This document shows positions 1 to 22,303 of a stretch of DNA of 64,000 bases, one piece after another. This stretch comes from Tubiluchus corallicola (lineage: Eukaryota > Priapulida > Priapulimorpha > Priapulimorphida > Tubiluchidae), in NCBI GenBank assembly GCA_030141605.1, contig JAQGDQ010000004.1, forward strand, positions 1,176,001 to 1,240,000, written 5' to 3'. Under the pieces are notes generated by a model. It saw only the letters and a list, made by a program, of their open reading frames with translations. It was not told the origin of the DNA and searched no databases. Both the position numbers and the translations under genes were made by a program. Within the stretch, counting starts at the first letter, position 1. Each line of letters begins with the position of its first letter.

Positions 1-124
1 GGCCTAACAACTGCCGAGCAAGCAGAACCATGAAACTTGGATGTCAGTAAACTCGTTTTTAAATATTATGTCTTGTGTGAGGGTATGTATCAACTTTGCA
101 ATTTGATTGGCACCACTAGCTGTG

Positions 125-235
125 TGTCATGCAGCAGTCGCGGGCCGTGGAACAACACATGCAATCAGTTAGGGGGTCTGGGGGAGCAGTGTAAGCAGCC
201 CCAGCGGGGTCCAGGGCCACCAAAGCATTTTCCTG
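125..235. repeat. GC-rich repeat-like fragment
   Basis: A short G/C-rich island in otherwise AT-rich DNA. Alternating runs of G and C (gggggtctgggggagcag followed by gcagccccagcggggtcc) could fold back on each other. Such islands are often transposon ends or subterminal repeats. No partner end was found in the window, so this is only a suspicion. Confidence 0.3.
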
Positions 236-1455
236 TATTTAAGGGTATTTCAGAGGCATCAAATGAGATCTAAATTCTGGTACACAGAATATCTCAAATG
301 TGAAAAATGTACTTATAATAAGTCACGTAGCTATTGGTGGATTAACTTTTGTAGTTATTGACTGATTGGTAATGTTGAAATGCAATGTAATACAACCAAA
401 CTATAAGCTCTTGGAAAAAAAAACCTAGGTAGAGCTAGGCTACAATCAGGTATTGTAATTCAATTTTCAATTTCAATGAAGCAGCCTGTCACTTGTACCA
501 AAACTGTACATTGTTTTAAAGCCAACCCTTACATCATAGCTAATTAAAAATAAGTTAATTTAGAAAAACAGTATAAAAGAAATGCTTATCTCACATGCAC
601 TTCTCGCATACTGAAGTCTAACTACTGCATTAACACTACATTAAAGTCCTATGATGGGATAACTATACTAAAGCAATAATAATACTGACGCGCTGAAAAC
701 TGAAATTAACGCAATGAAACATCTAAACACTACAGTAATTAGTAAAACACTTAAACACCATATCAATTATGATCTAGCACTCTGCTGCAGCTACAGAACT
801 CGATCTACTACAGTACGTATTAAACAATGGCTCAAACAAGACATTCACATGTAGCTGGGCCAACAATAACCCAAGTTGAATACACGGCAGCATTTCTCTC
901 GCGGATAGACCTGGGATAAAAAACAATGCTGCCGCTAATGGTGATTGGACAATTTCCGATTAAGCAACACCTTCAAGCACCCTGTCTAAAATTGCAATGA
1001 GTGTGATTTCACGTTGAAAAATGCCGTAAATGCACACAGCTGCATCACTTGCGTAGTGTAATGGTTTCGTAAAATGTATCGCCTACAGATGTTATAATAC
1101 AATGCAAGTGTAAAATGTTAATAAATACTAGCATGCATTGCATGTATGGACTGCACTCCACTGCTGCCATGGCATCTTACAGTGGACGGTGTCAGAAAAT
1201 CATATTTCTAATCTTAATTTCTATCAACTATTTATTACACTGCTATAAGTTTTGTCACTGTTGATTTTCATGTGTTTGTTTTTGAAAATTTCATTTGTTC
1301 TACTTATATTGAATAGAAGTCATTTGTGCACCAAACACTTGTAATAACAGCTAGGCATTGCTTAGTTATTAATTTCAATGTATGTATTTTATGTACTGTA
1401 TTTAAATTCTACAAAAAATATTAGTGCAATAAACTTTCGTACATAAAATATTCGT

Positions 1456-1541
1456 GCACGCATGCACAAACGCACGCACACAAACACACACACACACATA
1501 CGCATATATATACATACACATATATGCATGTATATATGTGG
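1456..1541. repeat. CA/TA-rich microsatellite
   Basis: Compound simple-sequence tract: an impure (CA)n run followed by (TA)n/(CATA)n. It lies just past the last visible AP1G1 exon. No coding meaning. Confidence 0.85.
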
Positions 1542-1622
1542 CTTCACAACCACTAACCACCTAAACAAATGTAAAAACTGGTTTGCACACATTTATTATT
1601 AACTGAGTATGACAATAGCTAC

Positions 1623-12551
<10,929 letters not shown>

Positions 12552-12559
12552 GATGAAGC

Positions 12560-15315
12560 CTGCACGGAGAGCAACAAAATTGCATGAGCCTGGATGAGCA
12601 AGCAAAATGCTATAATAAAATAAATTTTTTGTGTCTTTATGCCTGGTCTTATGACATGTAATGAATGGAAAAAGCAGCAAGAAAAACAAAACATTTAAGC
12701 AAGTGTACAGAATTTACCAATTTGCAAATTTTTGAAGTGATCATCAACTTATTCTGAAGCATCAAGAACAGCCACACTAAGCCAACACAAACACAATATA
12801 ACAAATCAGAAAAATAAACTATAAATTCTGCTTAAGTTAAGAAATAGTGATCATATTAGCAGCTGCCTGCATTAAATAGTTTAGGCCTCTGTTTGTCTAT
12901 AGTCAAGACTAGACTCCAAGAACAACAACGGTCCTTTGTTCAAGATCAGAAATGAGTGGATCAGCTAATATCTTCATCTGCACACAATCAGAAATGAGTG
13001 GATCAGCTAATATCTTCATCCGCACACAATTTTGTCTGCTAATTTGCAAATCGCATTTTCTATTAACAGCAATCTGCAAATACAGCGCCACGTAATATCA
13101 AATGCGCAATCAGTTCCCGAGCTACAAAATTTCCAATGTGCAATCTGGCTAATGGAACTAATTTTTATTCAAATTTAGTTTAAGATATTGGAAGTGAATT
13201 CTTTCAGGAAAGCCTGTGCAACAAGAACATTTTGAAAAAAACGCAGTTGCCATACATATGATCAAAGATAAAAACCTTTTGGGCTGCTGTGCAATCTGTA
13301 CTCTGTCAGGAAGACAGGAAGAAACAAAATAATAGTGAATGTTAGGTAATAACAGCACGACAAAAAAAGGGGTTATTTCCCAAATACAGAGTGCACTTCC
13401 AAGGACACGAACATTGTCAAAATCGCGGATTAACATTGACGAAAGTTGTAATTCACAAAGATGCAATCCTCCGAATTTTTTTATCTGCACCCGGTTCACA
13501 TATCTTCATTTTCAATAATATATCCACAGTCTGATCCATCCCGAAAAGAAGTTGCAGATCTTGGTCCAATCCAGTCTGCTCATGCTTGCTCAAGATGCAG
13601 TCCATTTAACAGATAACTACAAACGTCCAATTTCAACAAAGTAAATGAAATTAACAAGATTAGTACAGAAATGTATCTACAACCTAAACCTAATTTATAA
13701 TTTTAAATACAGAAAGCCCCCACTGAACGACAATAATGCGCATCTGCAAAATGTGACGTTAAACAAAGCAATGTTAAAGGTGGAAATTAGCGAATTTTAC
13801 ACATTTAATACGCTCTTAACTACTACTTTCATAGGCCTAAGCTCGTAAAATTAAAAATAAATCCGCAGTAATTTAAGATGAAGAAAGTTATTACAATGCC
13901 AGCCTGCAAAAAATTATTTAGTTCATTTATTAGATAATGTAATTAATGTTGAGCACTACTGGTGAAGATGGATGGAACATGGTCCATTACATCTTTTCAT
14001 TTAACACATGTTTGTGGCTGCCAAATCTATCAAAACACTACTAATTCTTACGCTATAATTCACAAAATGTAAATGGTTTAACAAATATCATTTAGATTGC
14101 TTAGCAAATGATCGGGTGTTAAATGGTATCTAGCAAATGACACAGATGATCAAATTTCAACTTTTCACATCATTACTCATCAACTCTCCCTATACGAAAA
14201 TTGCATACATGTAAACGACATAAAATTTTGAGGCCAGCTTTTTTGAACTTGACTGTGTCTTTTACTTCATAAGAATGTGTGCATTCTAGGGACAAAGATC
14301 ACTCAACAATTTTGCATTTTGATAACCTTGTATTTCATGATCGCTTTGTTAAAACTCAAAATTCAAAACATTAAATTTAAAATTTAGTTTCTAAAGTTAT
14401 AAGAGCAAAAACAACATGAGATTTCTGAATGCAGCTTTTATACCTGCATGTACTCAAGCAGGCGAGCTGTCTTTACATGACAAATTTTGAAGTCTGTGAT
14501 AAACTAAAGTAAATCTGTCATTTGCAGCTTAATCAGCATCCAGGAGAAAACAAACATATAACTTGTACAGTCTTTACTAGAGGCTTTTAGACGACAGGGC
14601 AACAGAAACAATCTTGCTTTAATCAAGATAAATATTTGGGGTTAAGAGGGAAACGACTACCAAAACTTTGCAAGACAAATAGTCACTAAATGGGCCATTC
14701 AGCAAGAACTTCCTGTTTCAATCATGCACATTTCATGATAAGTTTCTTGTTCCAGAAGTTAAATTTGACAAGAAAATACAAAAATTTTTACCTCTTAATA
14801 AATCCTATCCAAAAACAGCCATAAGTAATTATATGCACTAAGAAACAATACTGCTAAAAAGATACCTAAAAGAAATTCAAAAACATCTGATGAAGCATTC
14901 AGTAACATTACTTACAAATACAGATAAATGATATAACACAACTTTTTAACATGTTGAAGAACAAACATCAATTTTTGAAAAATTGAAATTGTAAGTTTAC
15001 TGTTTGCTTTAAATTTTATTGCTTATTTATTAAGAAACTGGTTACGACAACTTGAGTGACACTGACAATTTTAGTGCCTACTTTATGTTGTTGTTACATC
15101 TCAAGAAAAAATTTACACTTAGTAAACAATATGAAGTTCAAGTCATACATATCTGCTAATTAAAGTCTATTGGCCATATTAATCACGCCAGTGAAATTAA
15201 TTTTCAGTAAATAACAGAAAGAAACAAGCCAGTTGATTGATAGAGGCTTGATGTTTGAGGTGAGTTGGTATGGCCAGGAAGTAAGAAGGCAGTCATCATA
15301 ATGGTCATATTATAA
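12560..15315. other. AP1G1 upstream / intergenic, no gene recognised
   Basis: The start probably contains AP1G1 5'UTR intron sequence, since a tgcag acceptor precedes the first coding exon. I see one 42-bp tandem duplication (12946-13029) and otherwise no convincing ORF, RNA gene or transposon. Confidence 0.5.
12946..13029. repeat. 42-bp tandem duplication (2 copies)
   Basis: The unit starting tcagaaatgagtggatcagc occurs at 12946 and again at 12988, differing at only about one base, which indicates a recent duplication. The period is a multiple of three, but no supported gene covers it. Confidence 0.9.
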
Positions 15316-16190
15316 AATTCCAAACTTTGGCTCTTTTAGATAATTGTCTGAATGTCTGTCCTATGACAGTACCTCTTCACTACCATAAAAATTTCCAAGA
15401 GATAGATTTTGAAGCCACAAAAGTTGCAATTTTACAAGTTCAAGTTTTGCAGCCCAGTTAGAGCTCAAACCCACATGTGCACATCCACATTTTTGGCTGG
15501 AATCAGATCAACAATCTTAGAGAAATAGCGAGGAAATGCAGACAGACAGATTCCAAAATTTGGTTGAGACAACTTTTAGATAATTATTTGACATACCACA
15601 GTACTGTGTTTCACTCTCACTACATAGATTTTGAAAACAGAAATAAAAATAAACAGACACAAATAAAAATTTCAAATTTTGGCTCAAACAGCTTTTAGAA
15701 AATTATACGACGTACCACAGAGTTTCGTTTTCATTACTTCAGCAATTTTGGAAAAGATAGGTTTAAAAGCCAGAAAAGTGCCATTTAAAAGTTGGCCATG
15801 CTATGCAACTGTGGTCGCCACAGCAAATCATTTTTTACTGCACAAGCAGAGCCCAGACCTCACCTGCTGTGCAAGTTTGTTTGGGATTGGTCAACTAGCT
15901 TGAAGAAGTTCTGGGGGAACACAAAAGGCAGACAGACTGCTAAAAATTCCAAATTTTAGCAACTTTAGGTACCACAGCACAGAGTTTCATCTTCTCTTGT
16001 TCAGCAGTTTTGGAGAAGCAAGATTTTGTAGCCCGAAAAATACCAATGTTAGAGTTACATTTTGATCATTAATAGGCAATCATCAACACAATGGCAGCCA
16101 AATTTTTCACTGAACAACTACAGCTCCGATCCCACCTGCTGTACAAGTTTACTTGGAATCTGGTAATCTGAGAAATGCATGCACTGACAC
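15316..16190. repeat. diverged tandem array, about 4 units
   Basis: The phrase attccaaa(t/c)tttggc recurs at about 15316, 15550, 15669 and 15945. It is followed each time by a cttttagataatt-like block, taccacag, a gtttc...tc block, attttg(g)a(a/g)aa, and aagcc(a/c)(g/c)aaaa. The later units also share cacctgctgt(g/a)caagttt. Spacings are about 234, 119, 276 and 245 bases, so one unit is truncated. Units end with an acagacaga-type stretch. The layout suggests an old satellite or repeated 3' tails of a retroelement. Confidence 0.7.
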
Positions 16191-16758
16191 AAGGAACAAG
16201 TGTCGAGTAAGGTCAGCCATCGAACCGCAATGTAGTACTCATCTCCCGAATCACAGAAATGCAAGGAAAATTAGTGGTGGCTTGATTAGAGACCAGCTTA
16301 CATTATGACAACACATGTAGGAATAAAGACTTAAGGTAGTGATTAAAAAAATATTACACTCCTTGGCCAGAGGCCCACTAGATTTTGAGGTGTCATGTCC
16401 AGCACAAAGGTATATCCACCACTGCAGGTAAGCTGGAACTGAGATCTTTCTTGCACCATTACAGCATGCTATACTGAATAATGCATACGCATCGGAATAC
16501 ATGATAACAACTAGTTAAGGCTTATGCATGCACATGCTAATAATTGCATCAGTATCTCCATTGCTTTTAGGCTATACTGCACTTAAAGTACAACCTCGCA
16601 ATATCGAAACAAATAATATTTGGCGATTCACAGTGGCTATTCTAATATTTTTATCAGGCTTCTGTACATCCACATCATAAAGGAGCAAGCCAAAAAGAAA
16701 ACTGTATCCTGTCACGCTGTTGTTCTTATACCTCTACACACTGAGCCACAAATTTTTT

Positions 16759-16980
16759 CTAAATTTTATCACTTATCTGATCCAAGTATTGACTCTTACT
16801 AGTGTGCCAGTGTTTACTGAACATAGATCTTCTTCGTTCACTGCATGATTTTAAAACACTTTTAGCTACTTCACACTTCAACAGATGTTCAGTCGTATCA
16901 CACTCCTTCACACACAGAGGACATAAATCATCTGGCGGCCCAAAATAAGAATGCTGACGTTCAAACCAGCTACAAGACAA
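16759..16980 (-). mobile_element. LINE C-terminal fragment with zinc-knuckle motif
   Basis: The minus-strand frame of 73 residues contains CPLCVKECDTTEHLLKCEVA, the CxxC...H...C motif that ends ORF2 proteins of several LINE families. The same signature (CPVC, DDTTEHMLKC) closes the longer element at 60-63.7 kb. No RT sequence is attached, so this is a 5'-truncated relic. Confidence 0.7.
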
Positions 16981-17149
16981 CTAACCCATAAGCAAAATAA
17001 TTAAAGCGAGGTGACACTAATAAGTATATCACTCAATTAAACAAAAAGATTTTAATTTCCTGTTAAGATACAATCATTGAGTTTTTAAGCACACCCATTA
17101 ATACCTACCTAAAATATGGGCAAACGTAACAAAATTTTGCCTTGCACGA

Positions 17150-17157
17150 TGACGTAA
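17150..17157. promoter_or_regulatory. CRE-like site (tgacgtaa)
   Basis: A single CREB/ATF half-palindromic site in a locally CpG-containing patch (gacgtaacgtg, gtctcgcgctc) between AP1G1 and neurobeachin. It is a candidate promoter element for AP1G1 by position only. An 8-base match can occur by chance. Confidence 0.2.
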
Positions 17158-17624
17158 CGTGTTGTGCTGCCGTCTCGCGCTCAAAAATTGAAAAGGAGAA
17201 AGATTTGCCCCAAGCACCACGGTACGTCTAACTAGTATCTTCAGTCGAAATTAATGCTGACAAGTGACAAATTCAGCCACTGGAATGGCAGTGTCTATAG
17301 TTTCTTGTTGGATGACTACTGTATTTACCTGCCTTCAGAGCAGATTTTTTTTATTTTAGATTACTGATTGGTTACAGAATGTCTACAACACACGTAATTA
17401 GCATAATTATGATGATGATCCTAGTGCGGTCGCAAGTCGCCTGAACTTTCAGGCTATATCGAAATTGTGTTGCTCTTTTCACATTGTAATAGCAATATTA
17501 GCCACACTATCAAAATGAATAATTCTACCTACACGTTTTGAGTACATTATAGACTACAGATTACAACATGCTCACTTGCAAATCACTCTAAGCTATGGTA
17601 AATTTGCTAATGCATTCCAACCAT

Positions 17625-17742
17625 ACTAAACTGCACTAAAAGCCGCTAAAAGTGCAAATGACACAAAGGTGGTTATTTTTTGCCGCTAAAGCGTGCTAAC
17701 CATGCTAAAAATTGCCAAGCTTGCTAAAATCTGCTAACAAAG
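17625..17742. repeat. interspersed gctaaa short repeat
   Basis: The hexamer gctaaa/gctaac appears roughly every 10-20 bases (ccgctaaa, gtgctaac, atgctaaa, ttgctaaa, ctgctaac). It is a degenerate low-order repeat with no coding meaning. Confidence 0.5.
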
Positions 17743-18129
17743 AAACTGTTTCTAAGCCACGCTAGAGCTATGACAAATGTTGCCAGTTCTACTAACTAAA
17801 AGTAATGCAAACTACAATGTAGACTGTAGTTCATAAATAAGTAAAAACACATGTCAAACTCTGTATGTGACTAGGCTTAACCAACAAAGTCACTTTTCAT
17901 ACCAGTACGCTACTCTCAAGAATGCTCTCGAAAGAACTCGGGATAGATGTACTCGTCTTGCTATTGATTTGGATCCCATCGATTTCTACTCTCGAGTAAA
18001 GGCATGAGACTGTAGACCTTCTGAACTGCTTCAAGTCACTTAGTGGAAATTCTGTTCTGAACAGAGTCAGACTTTTTTCCAGGCCTGCTAAAATAAGATG
18101 ATGACAGATTAGCAAAGCAAATAATACTA

Positions 18130-18660
18130 GAACAAAAACAAAGCAAATAATCTAACTGTTGATATGCAAAAATCAAAGAAATTATTAAAAATTATCATTG
18201 TAGAACACCTGGCAGAAGATTTGTTACAAATAACTAAATCACAATGGAAAAAGAAAGTTAAAGTTGTACTAATCAAGAATATAAAACAGGAATTTGAACA
18301 GAAAAAAGTCAATGTCAAAAAATTTGATTTTTGAAAGAGCTTTTTCAGAAAAAAAATCCTACTTGTTAACTGGTAATGAAGCTTAAGTGAGAGATTTTAT
18401 ACACCTTAAACTAAACATGATAGATGTTAAAGGAAACTACCCGAGTAGTAAAAAAGGTAACCTCAATAACTATTGCCATATATTTTATAAGAAGACCGAA
18501 CACGTTTTGCAATGTGAGGAGGTAAAGGACTTAAAAATGAGACAAGTGGATGCCAACGGCATAATCAAGACCAACTGGACAAATATTGCAACAGGCACAA
18601 ACTGTGGAAACAACAGAAACTACTGCACTCAACTACAGAAAGAAATTCAGTAAATTCAGA
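18130..18660 (+). mobile_element. LINE C-terminal fragment, plus orientation
   Basis: Plus-strand translation gives LKLNMIDVKGNYPSS and KKTEHVLQCEEVKDLK (18387-18653). This lines up with LKIRLNTIKVKGNYKN and TTEHMLKCDRY near the end of the LINE at 63.4-63.6 kb. An upstream frame rich in K/I (TKSQWKKKVKVVL) matches the preceding region. Several stops make it dead. The same family occurs inverted 0.4 kb away. Confidence 0.65.
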
Positions 18661-19079
18661 TTTCGACAAACTTAATAGGGTTTCTAAGAGTTTACTCGCT
18701 TACCCACTAATCATGTCAGTGTAACAATATAACAAGACCTACTGCCAAATATTGTGAAGTAGTCAATTGGAAAAGTGATTCAGTGTATTGTATCTTGCAC
18801 TTAAATTATTGGAGTGGCTGCTATTTAGTAGAGAGGAAGCACAGAGTTCTTCGTGGCCATGAGTAAGTTATTTGTGCAACCTCCATGGATATCGTGGAGA
18901 CGCTAGATCATCTTCACCACCAGTGGCGAGCAAACAGACATCAATAAAAAGTGTCTGTTTGTGAGATCAACAACACAATTAACCTGTTTTACAAATCACA
19001 CCAAATATCTTTTACATCAACTTGCTTTTACTGTTCACCCATCTTTAATTATGTTTTTAATTTCAACAGCTCATTAATA

Positions 19080-19640
19080 CACATCTTAGTCAGTAGTAAT
19101 TTATATATGCACTGTTCAATTGTATCTTGTGCAGTATCTTGGCCCAACTTGTTAATATACACAGCTTTAAGCTCAGAAAGATGCTCAGTAGTATCCTCTG
19201 CTATCTAGCACAAAGAATAATTTTAGATCCCCTTTATACAGATTTTAAAAATTTGCTTTAACATCCATGATATTAAGTCTAATTGCCATAATATCTTTCA
19301 TTTTGTCTAACCTGCATTTTTCGACATACAATTGTCTTTGGAAAGTTCTGATTTTTAAAAATCTCAATTTTGTCATAGTCTCTATTTTAGTTTTAAGTCT
19401 TTTTCTATAAATAAATTTCTATAAATTTCATTCTTTACATACTTTTCCATCTAGGTTTGGTTATTACATTTATATCCACTGTATTTATATCAATATTATA
19501 TTTATTCATGATGTGTTTGATTTCTGGATACCAACATTTTTTAAAGTTATTATTTATATGCACTTTTAGAGCTCTTTTTTCGTCAGACTTCATTAACAGA
19601 TAATATAATACATTAATTTTTCATAGTCTACCCTACAAAC
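19080..19640 (-). mobile_element. LINE C-terminal fragment, minus orientation
   Basis: Read on the minus strand, broken frames give KRALKVHINNNFKKCWYPEI, TKLRFLK, RQLYVEKCRLDKMKDIMAIR and LNIMDVKANFKN. The order matches TKLRFLKHTEWKRQNYIDTC, then EEVKDTLKIRLNTIKVKGNY, of the element at 63.3-63.5 kb. It is frameshifted and 5'-truncated. With the plus-strand copy at 18.1-18.7 kb it forms a tail-to-tail pair. Confidence 0.65.
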
Positions 19641-19830
19641 CAGCTAGAGCCAACGTCAGATCACACTTCTTTGGGCATCGCGTAGTTCAACCATGGAATC
19701 ATCAACCATCAGTGCTTCATCAGTCGACCGTTTCAAAACGCATATGAGAGGGGACGATCTACAGATAGTTATCCATCTAGGTCCTTATTTTTTTGGATAA
19801 GGTGTTTGTGTAAATAAACTGAATTGAAGC
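19640..19830 (+). mobile_element. LINE 3' end of a second family
   Basis: Plus-strand translation gives ANVRSHFFGHRVVQPWN, then after a frameshift SASSVDRFKTHMRG. This is the common CR1-like ORF2 C-terminus (SHFF..RV..PWNSLP...APSV..FK). The window's right edge carries the same motif on the minus strand. A taaataaactgaattg tail follows, as in LINE 3' ends. Confidence 0.65.
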
Positions 19831-20243
19831 AAACTGAAATTAATATACTTTTCAGCTTCTACCTTGTGCTGCCAAAATTCCACCGGACATGTTTGCGTTG
19901 CCGCATATTTCTTTTTAATATTTTTTCTTTTCTGAAGGATTAATGTCATTGTGTGAGTGGCTGCGTTTCTGTCAGATTACCTCTAGCTATGGGGTAACTA
20001 CTCGTCTTTTTTTGAAACGCGCTTAATCAAGCGATTTTAAATTGGTAAGTTTACACTGTCTAATAACTTAAGTTAAATAAAGGACAAGAAGAGGGGTACC
20101 TAAAGTAGGTTTCAGAAAAATCGCCTTAAAAATGATATTACTTTACAGCAATTTTATGGATATATCGTACTCGCATTGAAAGGAATTTTTGTTTTTTTTT
20201 CATTTTTAATCTCCCGCAATACTGTTCCGGTGGCTCCATTACG

Positions 20244-20251
20244 TGACGTCA
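20244..20251. promoter_or_regulatory. consensus CRE palindrome (tgacgtca)
   Basis: A full 8-base CREB/ATF consensus inside acgtgacgtcacctacgc, a patch richer in CpG than its surroundings, about 3 kb upstream of the neurobeachin ATG. It is a candidate promoter element if that gene has a 5'UTR exon. The support is position and motif only. Confidence 0.3.
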
Positions 20252-21658
20252 CCTACGCACAACGCAAATCGGGGAAGAAAAGGCAATGTTAGATTATGTC
20301 CAAAAAAGCTTTCCATGCAAGTCTATACTAGTACTGCTTAGCTTTTCGCTTACCTGCTGGAAAGACTTGTGTAACTAGAAAACTAGTAACTAATAACAGT
20401 GAACTGTGACCTCTATCACAATCCAGATCCCTGCACAGTGATCGAGTAGTCGATATGATGGATTGGTGCACTTTCCTAATTCATTAATTCAACGTACTGC
20501 AAAATTTCCGCTACTAACCTTCATCTGTGGTCATTAGTAGATTATTGTCGAATGAGTTAATGTTAACAAATAATGAAATTCCAGACAGTTGTGTATGTAC
20601 ATTAACCCGAATAAAAAATAATAATAATTGCTACAAGTCGTTTGTGTGAGCTTATTCAAAAATAAATACATAAAGTAATCATCATAATTAATGTCATCAT
20701 TATTATACCATTATCATCATCAGATTATAAATTATGCAGAATTTGTGTTAGTAATGGTTAATATAATCTATCTGTAAGCTCTCCACTCTTCACTTTCAAT
20801 GTTATGCTCCCACATGAGTTTTTATGAGACTGTCACGTTGTCTGGCACAGCAGGTTGTTTGTATCCAACAGCGGGCTGATTGTATACATTTAGGTTAATG
20901 GAAGCAACGGGAAAAGTCAGAGTTAAAGTTAAACTAAACCCTCATAATATAAACTTTTACAGTATAACGTTTTATTGTGAATAATAATAATAAATTGATT
21001 TTTTTATTTTGTTAAAAACATGTAAAAGGACCCAAAAAATTGTTGACATAATGGACAGACATATGAACGCATACCTTAGAAGTGATATTTTGGCAAATCT
21101 GTTTTAATTACCTGGCTTTATGCTGTTGATTTAATTAAACAAACAATAGGCCTTTTAGCAAAATAAGTAAATTATTACACAAGTGATTATTTAGCAGGCC
21201 TTTGAACTAACATCTGTTGAAAATGGAAAAAAAGTGGTAACAAGCACATCTTATTTTCCTTAGCCAAAATGGCCTCCACCACAGAGTGCTGGGATGTCCA
21301 AAAATTGTACTTGCACAAAGACCTGGTGGCACAATAAGTTATTGTGGCTATCTTATAATTGCCAGCTGAATATTGTTCTAACAGGAATCAATAAAATATG
21401 CACAGAAGAAAGAGGCCACAGATAACATGCAATAATACATCATATTAAATTAATCAGTTGTAATTGTGTTTAAGTAAAATGAAACACTGAGGTCTTAGAT
21501 TTATTTTTGCCATTAAAAATGCAATGGGGGCGTTCACTGTGCTTTTACACAAAACTGACAGATGTTCACCGCCTTTCACCCTTTGACCAGAGATCATAAG
21601 TCAGCAGACTGCTATCCTTCTCAGTTTGGGAAGAATAAATAACTGAATGAAAACCAAG

Positions 21659-21682
21659 AAGATTTTGCTATAGCAAAATCTT
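21659..21682. repeat. 24-base perfect palindrome
   Basis: The half-site aagattttgcta is followed immediately by its exact reverse complement. It could be a factor-binding site, a small cruciform or a footprint of an inverted-repeat transposon. Confidence 0.8.
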
Positions 21683-21898
21683 AATTACGTTTATGTTATC
21701 ATTAATAAAGTGTATTTTGATAAGATTGTGTACACTTACATAGCAGGCGTAGAATCGCTTGCCAGTCCACGATCGCTAGTCCATCATATTAAATGTATGT
21801 ATTTGTTTTGGAAAAATTGATAGGGACTTGGATTGTGATAGCGTGACCAGTTTTTGATATTATGTATTTAGTTGAGTAGTATTGTAGTAGGCCTACTA

Positions 21899-22301
21899 CA
21901 CTCATACCTCGGTTTGCCGGACATAAGCAGGGAGATGTCGGTCCATATTTAGCGATTCTAAGCTAATACAGTACACGCCATGTATTAGACACAATAATGT
22001 AGAATCAATCGCGAAATTGTCTCAGAAACGTCTAGAATGGGCCTTTCCTATGCAAAAGTGTATAAAAACTGTCGGCATTTACTCAAATAACTCCTCATAA
22101 TTCATTCTATATTTTTATACACAGAAATATGAGCGTGGCTACACTGATGTAATGATGTAAACAAAGTGATGGCATACCAGTTAGCGGTCAGCTCGCGAAA
22201 TAATGGACTGTTCTGTAGTATGCAGGACTTTGACGGTCCAGATTTTGTCCAAATCTTCCAATATCCGTAAAAGCTATGTCTGGTAAACCGCGATATTAGT
22301 G
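21899..22301. mobile_element. pogo/Tc1-like inverted-repeat element, 403 bp, TA flanks
   Basis: The left end is cactcatacctcggtttgcc. The right end, reverse complemented, is cactaatatcgcggtttacc. Both continue (g/a)gacata, about 27 paired positions with a few mismatches. TA dinucleotides flank both ends (21897-21898 and 22302-22303). There is no coding capacity. The left TIR resembles that of the MITE at 7884 (c-a-t/g-acctcg), so both may stem from related transposases. Confidence 0.72.
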
Positions 22302-22303
22302 TA

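Larger units (their letters stand above)
1..1622. other. AP1G1 intron / region beyond the last visible exon
   Basis: No further AP1G1 coding exon could be found here. The exon ending at 1623 has a good donor, so the stretch is read as an intron running off the left edge. It contains a GC-rich repeat fragment and a microsatellite, listed separately. The rest is AT-rich and featureless to me. Confidence 0.55.
19831..21896. other. intergenic, no gene recognised
   Basis: About 2 kb without a convincing ORF. It holds a perfect CRE palindrome at 20244 in a patch with several CpGs and a 24-base perfect palindrome at 21659. It may contain the promoter and non-coding first exon of the neurobeachin gene, but I cannot locate a transcription start. 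Confidence 0.45.

Noticed and set aside
37-273. 78-codon plus-strand ORF at the left edge
   Set aside because: It runs through the GC-rich repeat fragment and shows no domain, splice context or similarity to AP1G1.
16251-16502. 83-codon minus-strand ORF next to the tandem array
   Set aside because: No recognisable domain and no splice or promoter context.
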